A stretch of 64,000 nt of DNA, from NCBI RefSeq assembly GCF_000003815.2, contig NC_049992.1, positions 11,174,753 through 11,238,752 on the forward strand. Reading direction: 5' to 3'. The first letter of the stretch is position 1; each line of letters begins with the position of its first letter. Under the pieces are notes generated by a model. The model saw only the letters and a program-made list of their open reading frames with translations. It was not told the origin of the DNA and searched no databases. Of this stretch, positions 35,591-48,355 are shown piece by piece. The stretch is from Branchiostoma floridae (taxonomy: Eukaryota; Chordata; Leptocardii; Amphioxiformes; Branchiostomatidae). The translations under genes and the position numbers were made by a program.

Positions 35591-38032
35591 CTGCAGAAAC
35601 AAAATTCAATGAGTATTATTTTCATAATGATTGTCAGGGTGACAACTATGAAGGTGGGAGCCCGCCATACACGCGTAGAATATAAAAAATCGGTGTAAGT
35701 GATTATATAACTATTTCAATCGTTGACGGTCCTAATATACTACGTCTTCCCACACATTTTGATGCATATTTATATGTATACTTTATGCTGTAAATCACTG
35801 ATGTTCAAAGCCACACGAGAACTTCGTTTGACGTTTATGCCGAAACAACGACAGTGGATTGTGCTGCGTATACTGACAGCGCAGTGCAGCTTGACAGGAT
35901 GGTTATAGATGAAGTCCCGTGTGGGATTTCCTGTCTACGTCTGAATCTAAGGTATACACGAGCACATGCAATCAGATAGCCAGGTAATTGCAGACTCTCG
36001 TGTGCAATCTTGGCAGTTTGAGGCACCATTTAACTATGCGCCGAGAATAGGATAGACACATTATCCGTTTTTACTCATCAAAGATTCTGTTGCTCCCTTG
36101 ACAAGCTTCAAGCATTGTTTATACTTCATAGAGGATCCTTGCCTATTAGAAAGTCAGCGTATTGTTCGCTGTAATTTGCAGTGCACAGAAACCTGATAGC
36201 GACATTTGGGAAATATCCCCATTGAATAGAACGAAAAAGCAGCTGCGTCATTGTCTGCAAATGCATCACAAAGTAAAAGTATTAACAGTAAACATTATCA
36301 GTAAACTGTGTGCACAACCTATAATGCCCTCCGTCCCCGGAGACGACACGATCCAATGTTTTCCTATACGTTTATTCTGCCGGCTAAACCGCTATATATA
36401 ATCTCGGAAGCCATCGTATTTTACAAGGGTAAACAAGTAATGAAAGGGCTATGCCTTAAAAAGGTACCTTGATTAAAGTTTAACCCACTTATACATGTTA
36501 TTAAAGAGGCATTGTGTCGAATAAACATGACCCTGGTGCATACATGTGCACTGACGAATGGCTAGCTACATGAACGAAGGACATTATGAGCAACAGTAAC
36601 ATTTCTCAAATATTTCTTCCGATTGGATTTGTTAGATGTGCCCCAAACCCTGCATGTTCCAGTTTTGTTTGTGGTCAACGTTTGGCCACAAAAGGAATTT
36701 AACCAGAGGCAAAAGTTCAACGTTTCACCATCTGGCGAACTTAAAACTTACATGTAATTGCATTATTTTGTCTTAATTTTACACCATGTCAATGCGGTGG
36801 GTTCGTAGGAGCTGAGGCACTTTAAAACTACCTTATATATACCTTATAGTATATACGAAGAGACCCCCCCCCCCGCTATCCATCACAGTGAACATTCGTA
36901 GGCTGCAATAAATACATGACGCAATGTTTCTGACACCCCAAACTTTACACTAACTCTACACTACTTTAACTTGACCCCCACCCCACTTCTCTGTATTTAC
37001 CAGGCCTGGATATGGATTTGCTATGTTCGACTTGTGCAGGCTATACAGTGACCATCGTAAAGCTAACGATGACAACACAGATGACAGCTACTATCCACCG
37101 CTGTTTATAGCGGCTCGCAAACACACTATGCCCGCGATAACCTCAAACAAATTCGCTGAAATTATAACAACTAAGCATAGCGGCCACTCTTAAAGGCACA
37201 CGGTAAACTGCAGTTACCACCTCTAGATAAGGACCACCTGGCCGGTGATAACCTTTTTGGAGATGTTTTTCCTATCCTGAACAAAAGCATGAAGAGTACT
37301 GTCTATAGTGACCACACTATCCACATAGACCTGATTTTATCACCAGAGTGGTGGTCTTCTTGTGCAGTTTTGTCTGTATAAGTAGACCACCACCTGTTAC
37401 CTTATTCCTTACAACTCCCCCTGCTCGTCAGTATGTTCAACACCGCCGCTAAGACTGTAACTATATTCGGTAACTGGTACATGGAACAGTTATCCTGTGT
37501 TGATGGGTAAATATTTGCGTTTCGCAGTGCCCTGACATCATGGCGTCACATGAACGTCCATTCCGGATGGCATCTAACAAGTGTTCGCACTTTAATGAGC
37601 AAGCACTCGACGTCTCACATAAAAGGTGAAGCTTTATGGCTTCAACCTTTGCTATGTGAGAAGCAAATTCCTGTGAAGAGTTCACTGACCCGGTAAATAC
37701 GATATGAATAGTTTACAGTTGAACACTGTACATAGCGCTGGTTTCATCGATGTCAAGTTGATCATGAGGGTTCGCGAGTACAGTCGACTGTTTTGATCCA
37801 TGACGTAACGTTTGGAGCTGGTGTTATAATTACATGATGTTAAATGTCCCGTCTAATAGGCTGCATCTGTTGCATACTAAACATTACCAGCTTGACACCA
37901 TTACGTCGTGAATCATGGGTCTGGAAAGGAATGACGCTAATTACGACTATAAATATGTCTGTCGTAAAAACTGAAGTGCGTCTGATTCGCTGACAGAAAC
38001 GCTGCTCTGAAATTTCCTGAGAGCATGTGTGA

Positions 38033-38093
<61 letters not shown>

Positions 38094-40647
38094 TGAAATT
38101 GAGAGCTAGTGTGGGAAACAATTAATATGACGTGTAACGCCATGACACTGTGGTGTATACAGACCACATCTAGTACAGTAACTGCACATGCCTCATATCG
38201 TAAAACCACTCTTCCGTGTTTACAAAGCTGGACACATCGTCTACGTGTGAATTTTCACATCGCAAAAACCAAACATGTCATCGTCATCATGGTGAACTCC
38301 GGTGTGCGTGGCAAACGTCCATTAAGAAGAAAAACATGCTTATGATAGCATTGAGTGAGTATACGATTTCATGCCTGTCACAAATGTATTATCTACTGTG
38401 AAATCTATCAGAACGACATTTAACGCTGTGCTCTTGACAATCAAATGTGCCATTGGTTTCGTGATAATTTTGGTTCGATATTGTACTACTACCTATATAG
38501 GACATCTGGAGGGATAATTTGCAAGTAATAGGTTTTGCATTATATGAGTGACTCTTATTAGTGACCTTGATATAATCATCCGGTGTATTTTGCCAGCCAG
38601 TAGGTACCCAAATTATGAGTAATGAGGCTGTATAACGTGGTCGAGGCACCTCCTATAGGAGACCCCCAACCAAGGACGACCGGATTGCTGTAGCCTCACG
38701 AAGCTTTCCCCGAAATCGGAATGGACGTAAAATTGGGGTTGGGGGGAGGATCGGGGGTGGGGGGCGGTGGTAGCCATCTTACATTATGTATCTTACGAAG
38801 TTCTTACGTAAACTAAGATATACAATCATCCGTCCAAAGATAATATCCAAACATGCGTGTGCGTTCGTACTCAAGTACTTGACGAAAGAAGAAATAATAC
38901 ATTAAGCCACAAACACCACTGACAAACAAAAACCTACCTACCGAAGGCATGCCGTACGCTAAACGTTCCACTCGGACGTAGCAACACAAAAACGTCGCCT
39001 CCAATTAATAGGTTATCAATAACTCTGATGGATTTATAAAGGCCTACCTTTTGGCCGGCTTTCTCTCCTGAGAATAAAGCGGCTTTTGTGGTACATACCT
39101 CCCGCCTGTGTGCCCTGATATTGGGTCAGTGCGAGGGTATGGGTCCGCGTTAATTGGAAAAATTATCCGAGAGGAACGAGGCCATATGTTTTCACATAAA
39201 CGAACAAAGATGCGTCATAAAACCGACAGGTCGTGGCTTTATAGCTGTCAGAAATCAGGAGAAATGCCACTATAAGTGCTCTTTGTGTGCGTTTGCAATT
39301 TATCATACTGTTTTTATACTGGCTTTGTGTACAATACAGGTTACTACAATGATATTACCTACTGTGTGTTTATGGAATGGATTTTAGTTCAGCTGTGCGC
39401 CTAAAAGAGAAATTGGCAATAATGCACTAAGGACAAGAATTTGATTACTTACAACAGCATTACCTAATGGACTCAATACTGAACGTCGCAATGATGGTTG
39501 CTGGATGGAAACTGGATGATTGTGCGCAGAAATTAAAATGAAGATGGTGGGGAATGTCCCGTTATATTACTGGAAATGCGTTCAATTTTTACTTGTAAAA
39601 TTGATCGGAAGTAAATCATAATCACCCACCGCAAAATGACCTCCGATCAATAGGCTGATACTGAAGACAAAATAGACCATTTGCTAATTCAGAACGTTTT
39701 GACATTTGGTTCAGCTATTTTGATCAGTAACGTTACGTTTTAATGGCCTATGACTGATCACTGACACCCACGTTCAGGTATCCCTTGTCCGAGCTGTTGT
39801 ACTTACATACATAAAGCTACCCCTTCCGCTCACCGAGTATCACACCTGTCAAGGTGTGTAAAAGGGAACCCAGGACGTGTAACAGGCGATTTGACGGCAC
39901 AGTCATCGGTGGGGTTAAACATGGCTCCCAAAAATGGTGTGCTGTCACGGGATCGCCACAACATTGGTGTTACTTTGGACACAATGTTAGTTTGTTGGCC
40001 ACCAGAAGTATTCACAACTTTAGATTCTAGCTCTAGAAAATATATATTAAAGAGACGAGCCCTGCCATTGCTGTGGGATACATTTTGATGAATCTCTCCC
40101 AACCTTTAAGTGTCACGGTACAGGTGTACAGCTGCAGGTGTGGCCGTCAAACGGAAACGTGCAAGAATTTTACCGTCGGTAGCAAAATAGAAGGCTGGCA
40201 TGTTTCCAATTTTATGACACATGGGGCGTGTTCGTTTCACGGGAGGGTAGAACATGTCTAAAGACCGCCTTCTCCATCTCTCACGTACTTGTACCTCGTT
40301 ATTTTGGACTCACGAAACGTTTCATGCCAAAATGCCTTCCGTGGGTTTAAAATAACATGCCTTATTGCTTAAAGGGCGAAGAGATGGAATAGATCGTTTG
40401 GAATGGATGGTCGTGTTTTACGTGCATGGTATTGTGCAATTTACCCAACAACAGATAAAGACTAAGTGGGGGTGACAAGTAGGGAAATGTGCTAGACCCC
40501 CCTCCCCCTTCCCCCTGGATGGGGGTCGTCGAAAGACCGAGTGCTACCGAAATTGCATTTCTATAACACATGACAATTGGAATATGACCCATAATGTAAA
40601 AGCATGCATTGAAAAACAACAAAACACAAAGATTACAAAATACACAC
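35591..40647. other. intron region, no supported exon
   Basis: A missing exon is required here, because the candidate first exon ends in phase 1 while the large exon begins in phase 2. I could not identify it. The region holds a (GT)n microsatellite at 38035-38090, a poly-C run at 36863 and a G-rich tract at 38734-38770. Confidence 0.4.
38035..38090 (+). repeat. (GT)n microsatellite
   Basis: About 27 uninterrupted GT units; it produces spurious His-Thr-repeat ORFs on the other strand. Confidence 0.95.
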
Positions 40648-40666
40648 CTTTGTCACTGTCCGCCAT
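40648..40666 (-). CDS. candidate first coding exon (MADSDK...)
   Basis: On the minus strand, CCACTATGGCGGACAGTGAC gives a start in good context, and AAAG/GTGTGT is a donor 19 bases after the ATG, leaving phase 1. MADSDK is a typical N-terminus for an intracellular protein. It is the only start-plus-donor of this quality found above the large exon, but the exon joining them is not found, so assignment to the same gene is an inference. Confidence 0.35.
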
Positions 40667-40958
40667 AGTGGAGAGGGGGTATTAGAAAGACAACGTTTAT
40701 GTAAAATAGTGGGTCAATAATTCGTTATCTGCATGTACTAATGACTCGTGTGTGTCACATATCATATCAAACAACAAACCATTAACCAACCTGTTTTGTT
40801 TGTAATCTGATTGTTTCCAGGTCAGCCACTTAAGAAATAAGTGTTTGCTACCCAAGGATCTAAACGGATTACGAAACAAAAGATGTAGATATAACAGGCA
40901 GCTTGTATCGACTATACGATATGATTCGTGTCTAACATACAGACGTACACAGAGTAAA

Positions 40959-41252
40959 GGGGGTTCACACGTGCGTAAATATTCAAGTCCGTGTGAGGCC
41001 CGTACTGCTCTCAGCCTCTACCAGGCCCCACAGGTCGCGGGGAAAATACTAGTAGAAATTGGACAAATGCATAACATGCCAGAGGAGTTAGCTGTCCGAG
41101 GAGCATGGTTTGCGATCCAGCTTACTCGTCTGACATGTTATCTGTCTACGTTTGTCCAATTTCTATTACTTTTCCTGCAACCTGTGGAGCCTGGTACAGG
41201 CTGCGGACCTCATAAGGACTTGTACGGAATATATACGCACGTGTGAACCCCC
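40959..41252. repeat. long foldback element with about 130-bp arms
   Basis: The ends are GGGGGTTCACACGTGCGTAA and ACGCACGTGTGAACCCCC. Homology continues inward in inverted orientation through AAGTCCG/GGACTT, CTACCAGGCCCCACAGGT and AGAAATTGGACAAA (mirrored by TTTGTCCAATTTCT). Almost the whole element is palindromic with mismatches and small indels. Confidence 0.8.
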
Positions 41253-44200
41253 TATAGAGAGGGAAAAATGAGCATTCAAACGTTGATGTTGGTTAGACAG
41301 TCGCCTGATTGTGGAGACCATGATAAAATAAGATTACCAGCAGATAGCGTTACAAGTTACAACCTACAAAGAAACAATCATAAGAGGGAGATAAAATACA
41401 CCAGGTTTACTCCTTGAGGCAGAAGATGAAGAAACTGGCCGAGTCGAGATTTTTATGAAGAAAAATTGTAGATGACCTATGCTCTGGTAAGACGTGAATA
41501 GGTTTTAAAGCCAGATAAAGAGGCCGGTATTTCTTTGGTCTTTTGTTATATCAACAGTATTGGATGTGGCATGAATTTATAGGCTACTTAACGTTAGATG
41601 AACACAGCATGTAATGGCGGTCTATCTAGTCACATATCTTGTGTAGCAGATAGTGATATTGGTTAGAAAATTGTAAGACATTTACTGAAAGGATTTTCCT
41701 TCAGCTAAATCTGACTTAGATATAGCATGACAATACATGAAGGTGGTATATAAACTGTAGCCGTGCGGTTTACAGTACTGAATACATGCGGTTCACGCCT
41801 GAATGGTTTAATGTCCCATGACAGCCAGTCCGGAGGGGATCTCTGCCGACGGTCTTTGGAGTGATATAAATTAAAAGAGGACTTTACGTGCCCTGACGCG
41901 CATTGTGTGGTATAAAAGGGTCTCGCGTGAGTGACTTATGGCCATGTTGCGTGAAGGTGACACCGACGACGTACGGGCGCACTAACACAGCCGTGACGTC
42001 ACTGTGGAGGTCACAACACAGCAAGCTCAACCAGAACATTTGTCACATACGGCTTTATAAATCCATTTGTACATACATAGCCACACAGCGTCGATGCGTG
42101 AACGCTGTTAACATGTTACGGCGAGTTACAATGTATTTCTATTGTAGTTCATAGAATAAGCCATTCATGTGTAGAAATTATAATATGGACATTATCTTCT
42201 TTTTCCCTTGTGATGTTTCTTCAATTGGCGACATTCAAGATTGTAATCTGACCCCTCTGAATATCATAAGCTTATCTACAAGCAGATGTTGTGGGGAGTG
42301 ATGTGTTTTATTCTCTAAATGCTTCAGTCAATGAAGTAGATACACGTAACATATGTAGAAGAAATCGTAAAACGAGAAGTTTTAACGATACAACATCCGC
42401 TTAGTATTGGGAGGTTTTGAGATATGTGTGGGATCAAGTGCGTCAGAAGCTCTCTCATTTCAAGGCCGAAGATATAGTTTCCCTCTCTTACAACCATTCA
42501 TTCACATCAGCGTGAGAACATATCTCACACCTGTACTCACAAATCCCACGTGCCAGTGCGTACCCACCGTCTCAAAACTCGTACATCTCGAGTGAGGATT
42601 ACAGAGATTACTCTATAAACACAGGCCAATTAGTTTATCCAAAGGTTCACATTGCGTCGGGTTAGTAGAGGATAATCTGGATAATCATCGGTTAAAGTCA
42701 GACTTGAAGCTCGTTTTAGGGGAAATGTTTGAATCATCGGATATCGGCTGCATATTCTAGACGTATCATCTTACAGTTCATTATAAACGATATATTGCAT
42801 AACATAACACGTCAATTCACCGCCACTTTATCCCTGTAGTCAGTAGTGTGATAAAAGAGAATTCTTTAACGTATGTGACGATTTTAGAATTGCACTCTTT
42901 TATAATTGCATCGTAAATTCAGCCTATGGTTCATTGTACCTGAGTGTGCTACAGGATAGGCTGTGCGTGGATCTTAACATCCTGTAATAAAACACGAAGG
43001 AAATCTAGAATAAAAGATAATCATGGATAGAAACCCACAGGAAACACGCGTCACGTCATATTTGTACCTCGTATCTACAAGGATCTCGTCAGGGTCACGG
43101 GGTAAATATACATGTACATTACATGCGTGTGTAATGTAGCGGAAAACCACAAAAACAACCTCACACGCTACCGTACATCTGTAATTAAAGGGTCTACTGC
43201 ATCATTGTCATTATGACAAAAAAGGTTGTCTTACCTTAAGAATCTACCTTAAGGTGTGCTGCTTTTAGTCCAGGTGCTGCCTCTCTGGTAACATTTCTCC
43301 AGCGTGACCGTGCGTGCAGACTGGTACGGGTAGGTCGTGTTGGTGGGTCTTGACAACCCCGCTCTTTAAACATCCAAACAAAACGGGCCAAACAGCAATT
43401 TGTAACGGAGTACTCCCGGGTCGCTATTAACGGCGCCAACAATACCACCATTCGTACCTTTACACGCTGTGACACAATACAACGGAAGAGGGCTACTCGA
43501 AAGGGTACACCCTGACAGAGAATACAGCGTGGCCTCCGTGTAGCTCTTCAAAAGGTCTCGATTTCTAATCATCAATGATGTCCATTAGAACCGAGTCTTC
43601 ACTCCTAGCAGCATATGGAACAGTTGATCCCGCAGTTAGATCCAAACAGCCAAACCATAGGTGAAAACGAGAAAACAATCCTGTTTGTTTGCCACGCTGC
43701 GGCCAAGCTTTGCAGGCCATAATGTGAGGAAACACACGCACGGCGGGCCAACCAATGAAATGTTTTGTAGGCTGTCCCGTTACCTTTCTGCCATTGTTCC
43801 CACCTGGCACGCTAAGCATGATTAATTGGGGGTGAATTAGAGATAGCAGTCCGAACCCTGATCCCGGCAGCACCGGCCTAGTGGGTGAGGAACTGTGCTG
43901 TTTACGGGGCCAAAGAATTACACGCGTTATTAAAATAAGGCCATGTATGCGTTAGCTATAGAGCTAAGAAATTGTCTGACAGATCGTGTACAGGATAGTC
44001 TGATAGGTAAAACCAGGTTTGTCAATACAAACATCTTGCACCTCATTTTCGATCGATGATACTATAGCTGTGTGACCTGTTGCAAAAGCCATTGCTGAAA
44101 AGTAGTTATAAACACAGTATTAAAAGTAGTCATTAGTCCGTTCTTACCAGTAATTAATTTATTCAATTCTGCTTTCATCCATTATAATTACTATCTTACA

Positions 44201-45269
44201 TCTATGCCTGCCCTTTGCAAGATTTTGACTTCAGGTCATTATACACTATTAAACGTGAAATTATGTATAGTAGTACAGTCAGTATTAGTAAAATCGTCCT
44301 TTATTCATAGATAAAAGAAAGATACATATATCCCAGGTCATTACTGACCGAACATGCAGGCTGACGCAGGGCGTTACATAAATAATATTGCATAGTATGT
44401 GTTGTTCGTTATTACCTTAAAATCATCCTATTGCACAGTTGTCTCAATTACATTTAAAATCGCAATATTTTGTTTTTCATTTTTCAAAATAATCACTATA
44501 AATGGTAATTCGCACAACTTTGAAAGAAAGAAGCATGTCATAACCTGCATTTCAAGGAATGAGCTAGTGTTTCTACAGCAACGTGTCTGCCTTCCAGGGC
44601 GGCTCATGGCGTGCGTTCCATACAGCATAAGACGACAACATTGCTATAATGTCCCTAAAAGAGTCCTAGAGCATTAACTATCTTGAACAATGTTCCAAGT
44701 CTGTTCTTGTTGTCTAATGTGAAAAGTCCCCTTGACCCGATCTGAAAACAAGTTCAGAGTGACTGAGATGCCTGCAGTTCTCAAGTCTGTCGTTAGTGGG
44801 CGCTGTACTTATTGCTCTTTCGTTACAGTCAGTTCATGGATGAGAATCAATGGGTCTCTGTTCTGGCAAGTAGCCGACCAAGTCTGGTTTCTGGGTAGTA
44901 TTGTATGGACCGGGATATTTAATGGTACCTCCGTTAGTAGTGTGACCTGTATATCTGCATAACATTTAAAGTCATTCAAAGTCACTGACTAATTGTTTTA
45001 GTCAGGGATTATTTCTTAGGAATAAAAAGCACTCAGCACTCTTTTATATTTCTAACCTTCGTGCTTACAGCTTGTTTTCTTGTAGATCTATTTAATCCAA
45101 GTGTTTTTAATGACATATCCGATTACAATTTCGACTTCGAATCCTGCCTGCTTTTAAAACGTTTTACACGGGCCCAGATGTGTGCTAATTTTCCATTGGA
45201 GCGAAGGAAAAAGACTACGATCACTTCTCTGGGATATAAAGCTGATAGACCAGTTGATATCAGTTAATA

Positions 45270-46000
45270 TTTATCTTCGCCAGCGAAGATTATAAGATTG
45301 CTTACTTGGGTCTGTATGTAGGTCAACAGCATATAAGTCGAGAAATTGTGGATGGAACTTTTTGATTTTTTGTAGGTGTGTAGCGGTTGTCGAAAGGCAT
45401 GCCCAGTTTGAAAATGGTTTACCTGGCGTTTTCCTACGGTACAGCAGCGACCTTTGTATTTTTTCGAGGTTTGTTTTGAGAAGCATAACTCAAAATGCAG
45501 CTGGGCGATTTCTACGATATTTGGCAGGTGTGTAGCGGTTGTGTAAAGGATTGTCATGTGCGAGAATGGTTTAGCTAGCTTTTACCTATGGTGCTGTAGC
45601 TGGCTTTGTATGTAGTTGCGTTTGTCTGTTAACACGATAACTCGAGATGTTCTACATGGATGCTAATGATATTTTGTTGATAGGTAGGGGACACAGAAAG
45701 GAAGGTCAAGTTCGATAATGGGCCTCCTAGCGACTTGTTTTGGTACTGCAAGTGAGGGTCAAAACTTGCGCCTAAATTTTCCAGAAGTGCCATGTTCATG
45801 ATTTTTAAGTGGTGGATAGCTGTTGGGACTAGGAGTGAATGGTGTAATTTTGGGCCCCCTAGCAGCTTGTTTGGAACTGCAGTGGGTCTTATACTTTGTA
45901 ACTTTTAAAAAGGATAACTGCAGAGGGGATTGATGGATATTCTTTGCTTTTGGTAGGTAGGTACTTAGGGTGATTATCAACATAATGAGATGCTAATTAT
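45270..46000 (-). repeat. dispersed repeat with CTTCGCCAGCGAAG terminus
   Basis: The left end holds the hyphenated palindrome CTTCGCCAGCGAAG. The body repeats phrases such as TGTAGCGGTTGT (twice) and GGGCCCCCTAGCAGCTTGTT / GGGCCTCCTAGCGACTTGTT. The right end has an ATGCTAATTATGTAAATTG stretch. It seems related, in reverse orientation, to the element at 62855-63880. Confidence 0.45.
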
Positions 46001-47539
46001 GTAAATTGCGATCTACTTAATATAATTACTTTGGGATTCTTATCATGGAGAGAACCACATCCCTTACAAAAGTGGTGTGCAGTGCAACATGACACTGGCA
46101 CCATTGTCACCCTAGTCCAGCACTAATGTGTGGACCATTAATCTTCATTTATCATTCAAGCCCTTCAGACAGAAGCAGAAGCCTGATCTCCTTTCCCTGA
46201 CAAGGGCCAGTCACACCAAATTAACCCCCTGCCCTCAGTCTCCGGGTCTTAGCACAGACAAATCAAAGGTGGAGCAGAACTAATCGTCATGCCATGGCAG
46301 GGTGTTACACGCCCGCCCGTTTGAGGCATAAGACATGGTCACGTAAAAAAAGATTAAAACATCGCGGTGGGCCAAATCAGGCTGTCAAAGGTGTCAACGT
46401 AATCCTCATGAGTTGTTCGATCGCATACAGTACGCTTAATGATTCAAATACTATTTCGGGATGAGATTTGAAGAGTCAAAGTTGGCCTTCAAACTGGCTC
46501 TTTTTGCCTGATTTTGGCCTCGATTTCACACTGCATGGGGGTTTCCGTGCAACCGATTACGACAATATCATATACTTCCGGGTTGTACGAGTGCGGTCAT
46601 AGAACGCGGGTGGTATCGTATCTTGTCTCGGTTTGTGCTAGGTTGTAGAGGAGGATCTAAGTAAGGCTTATGAATATACTAATACTTGGAGATTAGCAAT
46701 TACTATGCCTGTCAATCAGCTATTTTGTCTTTGCGGGGCTATGAATGGGGGGATCTGAGTAGCCTGACGTGATAGCCAGGCCAGGTAGACTGTGTAAAAT
46801 ACCTCTGACTTAACTCGCGATTGCAAAACTTTACTTACTATTTTCATGAGATGGACACAAACATTCACCAAGGCGGGGCCGTAACAATCCTTACTTATGA
46901 CCCTTAGATGACCTATTATCTAATATATAGGCCAGTCACTCAAAGTTTGTTTATTATTTCTTTTTTTACGAAAAGACTGCAATGTACATTTTGTAGAGTG
47001 AAATCTTATATAAAACTAAAGACCTAGCCTAACCTAGCCTAACTAAAGACCTTACATCCAGCTTTGCTATATTAAAATCTCGTATTAAGCTGTATTTGGT
47101 GCTTATCCGGCCCATTATAGCCATAATTACATACATTAATCATTCAAAAACAACGACCTTCGATAAAGAATGTTTATTTGGCGAAGATGTGTGTTCGAGG
47201 AACTCTAGTTCTTTCATGTTCTTGTCAATTTTCTTGTCTTTATGTTCAAGTTGTTAACGTTGTTACTATTATACAGGTCACATTTAATTGCGCAATTGCT
47301 CAAACAGGAAAACATTAGGAAAACAGCAGTAAATAGCAAGCCCGATAAAAACAGCATCAAACGCGTCAAAAACAACCACAGCCGAACCACTGCTTTGACA
47401 GTGAGCTGCACATTGATTGTTCAATAGATTGGTGGTATATGTATTATCCGTATGTACATTGACATTGACATCCATACCGTACTCAACACAGTACTTATCC
47501 CCGGCAAAAAGATAGTGCAAACGAAATCTTGAAACTATT

Positions 47540-48000
47540 TGTCTTGTTGCTGCTATCACTACGGTACCACCATTTGTTTAAACGATAAAGCCTGCGAGGC
47601 TTGAACTTCCTGTCTGATGGGTTAATAAGCTGCTTTAAGATCATATCGTGAATGTCTTTGAGCGTCATAGTAGCCGCATATTCAATTCATCAGTCCATTA
47701 ATTCTACGTTTACCAATCAGCATGTTACATTGTTTAGTGTGCGATAATATCGATAGTATTACATGTATATCCGCATATTGACATGAGCAATCAGCGTCCA
47801 AACAACACAGTACTTTCCCGCGGTAGAAATTAGTGAGACCAAAATGTTAAACCTAACAGTTAAATGTATTCACCTTGGTTGTTGTATCATGACTGCCATT
47901 TGTACACCATTTGTTAACACGTAAAGCCAGCGAGGCTTGAACTTTATTGTGTGCTGGTAACGTGATCTTTAAAACCATTCGAGTGACGCCTTTGTTGCAC
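47540..48000 (+). repeat. diverged direct duplication
   Basis: ACCATTTGTTTAAACG then AAAGCCTGCGAGGCTTGAAC near 47568 recurs as ACCATTTGTTAACACG then AAAGCCAGCGAGGCTTGAAC near 47905, an offset of about 337 bases. Confidence 0.55.
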
Positions 48001-48301
48001 CGTGGCAGAAACAGTTTGACTGCCGGGGGTTGATCTAATACGTATACGTAAGTCGGGAAGATTAAGGTGTTTTGAATATTAGAAACGTTATTTTCTAAAG
48101 ACATCCAGCTCTGTATAGTTGAATGCGAGACTAGATTCTCACCTGATGAACCATGATGTGAGCATGCCCGTGGGATTATGGGAAAGGGGGTTCCCCTTAC
48201 ATCACCTTTGTGGCGCAGCAGTAATTTGCACGGTTGGAGGCTCTTTAACTCAGGAAAATTTCACTTTAGATAGTCAACTCCCTTTAGTCGCGACTTCTAC
48301 A

Positions 48302-48355
48302 ATGATCGTCCAGATGAATTTCCGTCGCTTCCTTCTCGTCTTGGCAATCGTGGGG
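48302..48355 (+). CDS. receptor 1 exon 1: signal peptide
   Basis: MIVQMNFRRFLLVLAIVG, ending at donor GGG/GTAAGG in phase 0. The second ATG (48314) is equally possible. The open frame extends further upstream to 48119, but that extension is hydrophilic and would hide the signal sequence, so I reject it. Confidence 0.8.

Larger units (their letters stand above)
40667..48301. other. intergenic region with repeats, no supported gene
   Basis: No exon with conserved protein sequence was found on either strand. It contains a long foldback element (40959-41252), a palindromic CRE-like TGACGTCA at 41994-42001, a repeat family member at 45270-46000 and a diverged direct duplication at about 47540-48000. 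The promoter of the receptor gene starting at 48302 should lie at the right end, but no clear TATA box is seen. Confidence 0.45.

Noticed and set aside
37840..38209. Frames with His-Thr repeats
   Set aside because: Translation of the (GT)n microsatellite.
39099..39114. Minus-strand donor-like GAG/GTATGT with an upstream acceptor giving a 16-base exon
   Set aside because: Too short to accept without transcript evidence, though it was tested as the missing exon of the Cys/His-rich protein gene.
41994..42001. Palindromic TGACGTCA (CRE-like site)
   Set aside because: A single 8-base match far from any supported start; not reported as a regulatory feature.
48119..48301. N-terminal extension of receptor 1
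   Set aside because: Open but hydrophilic; would place the signal peptide internally.
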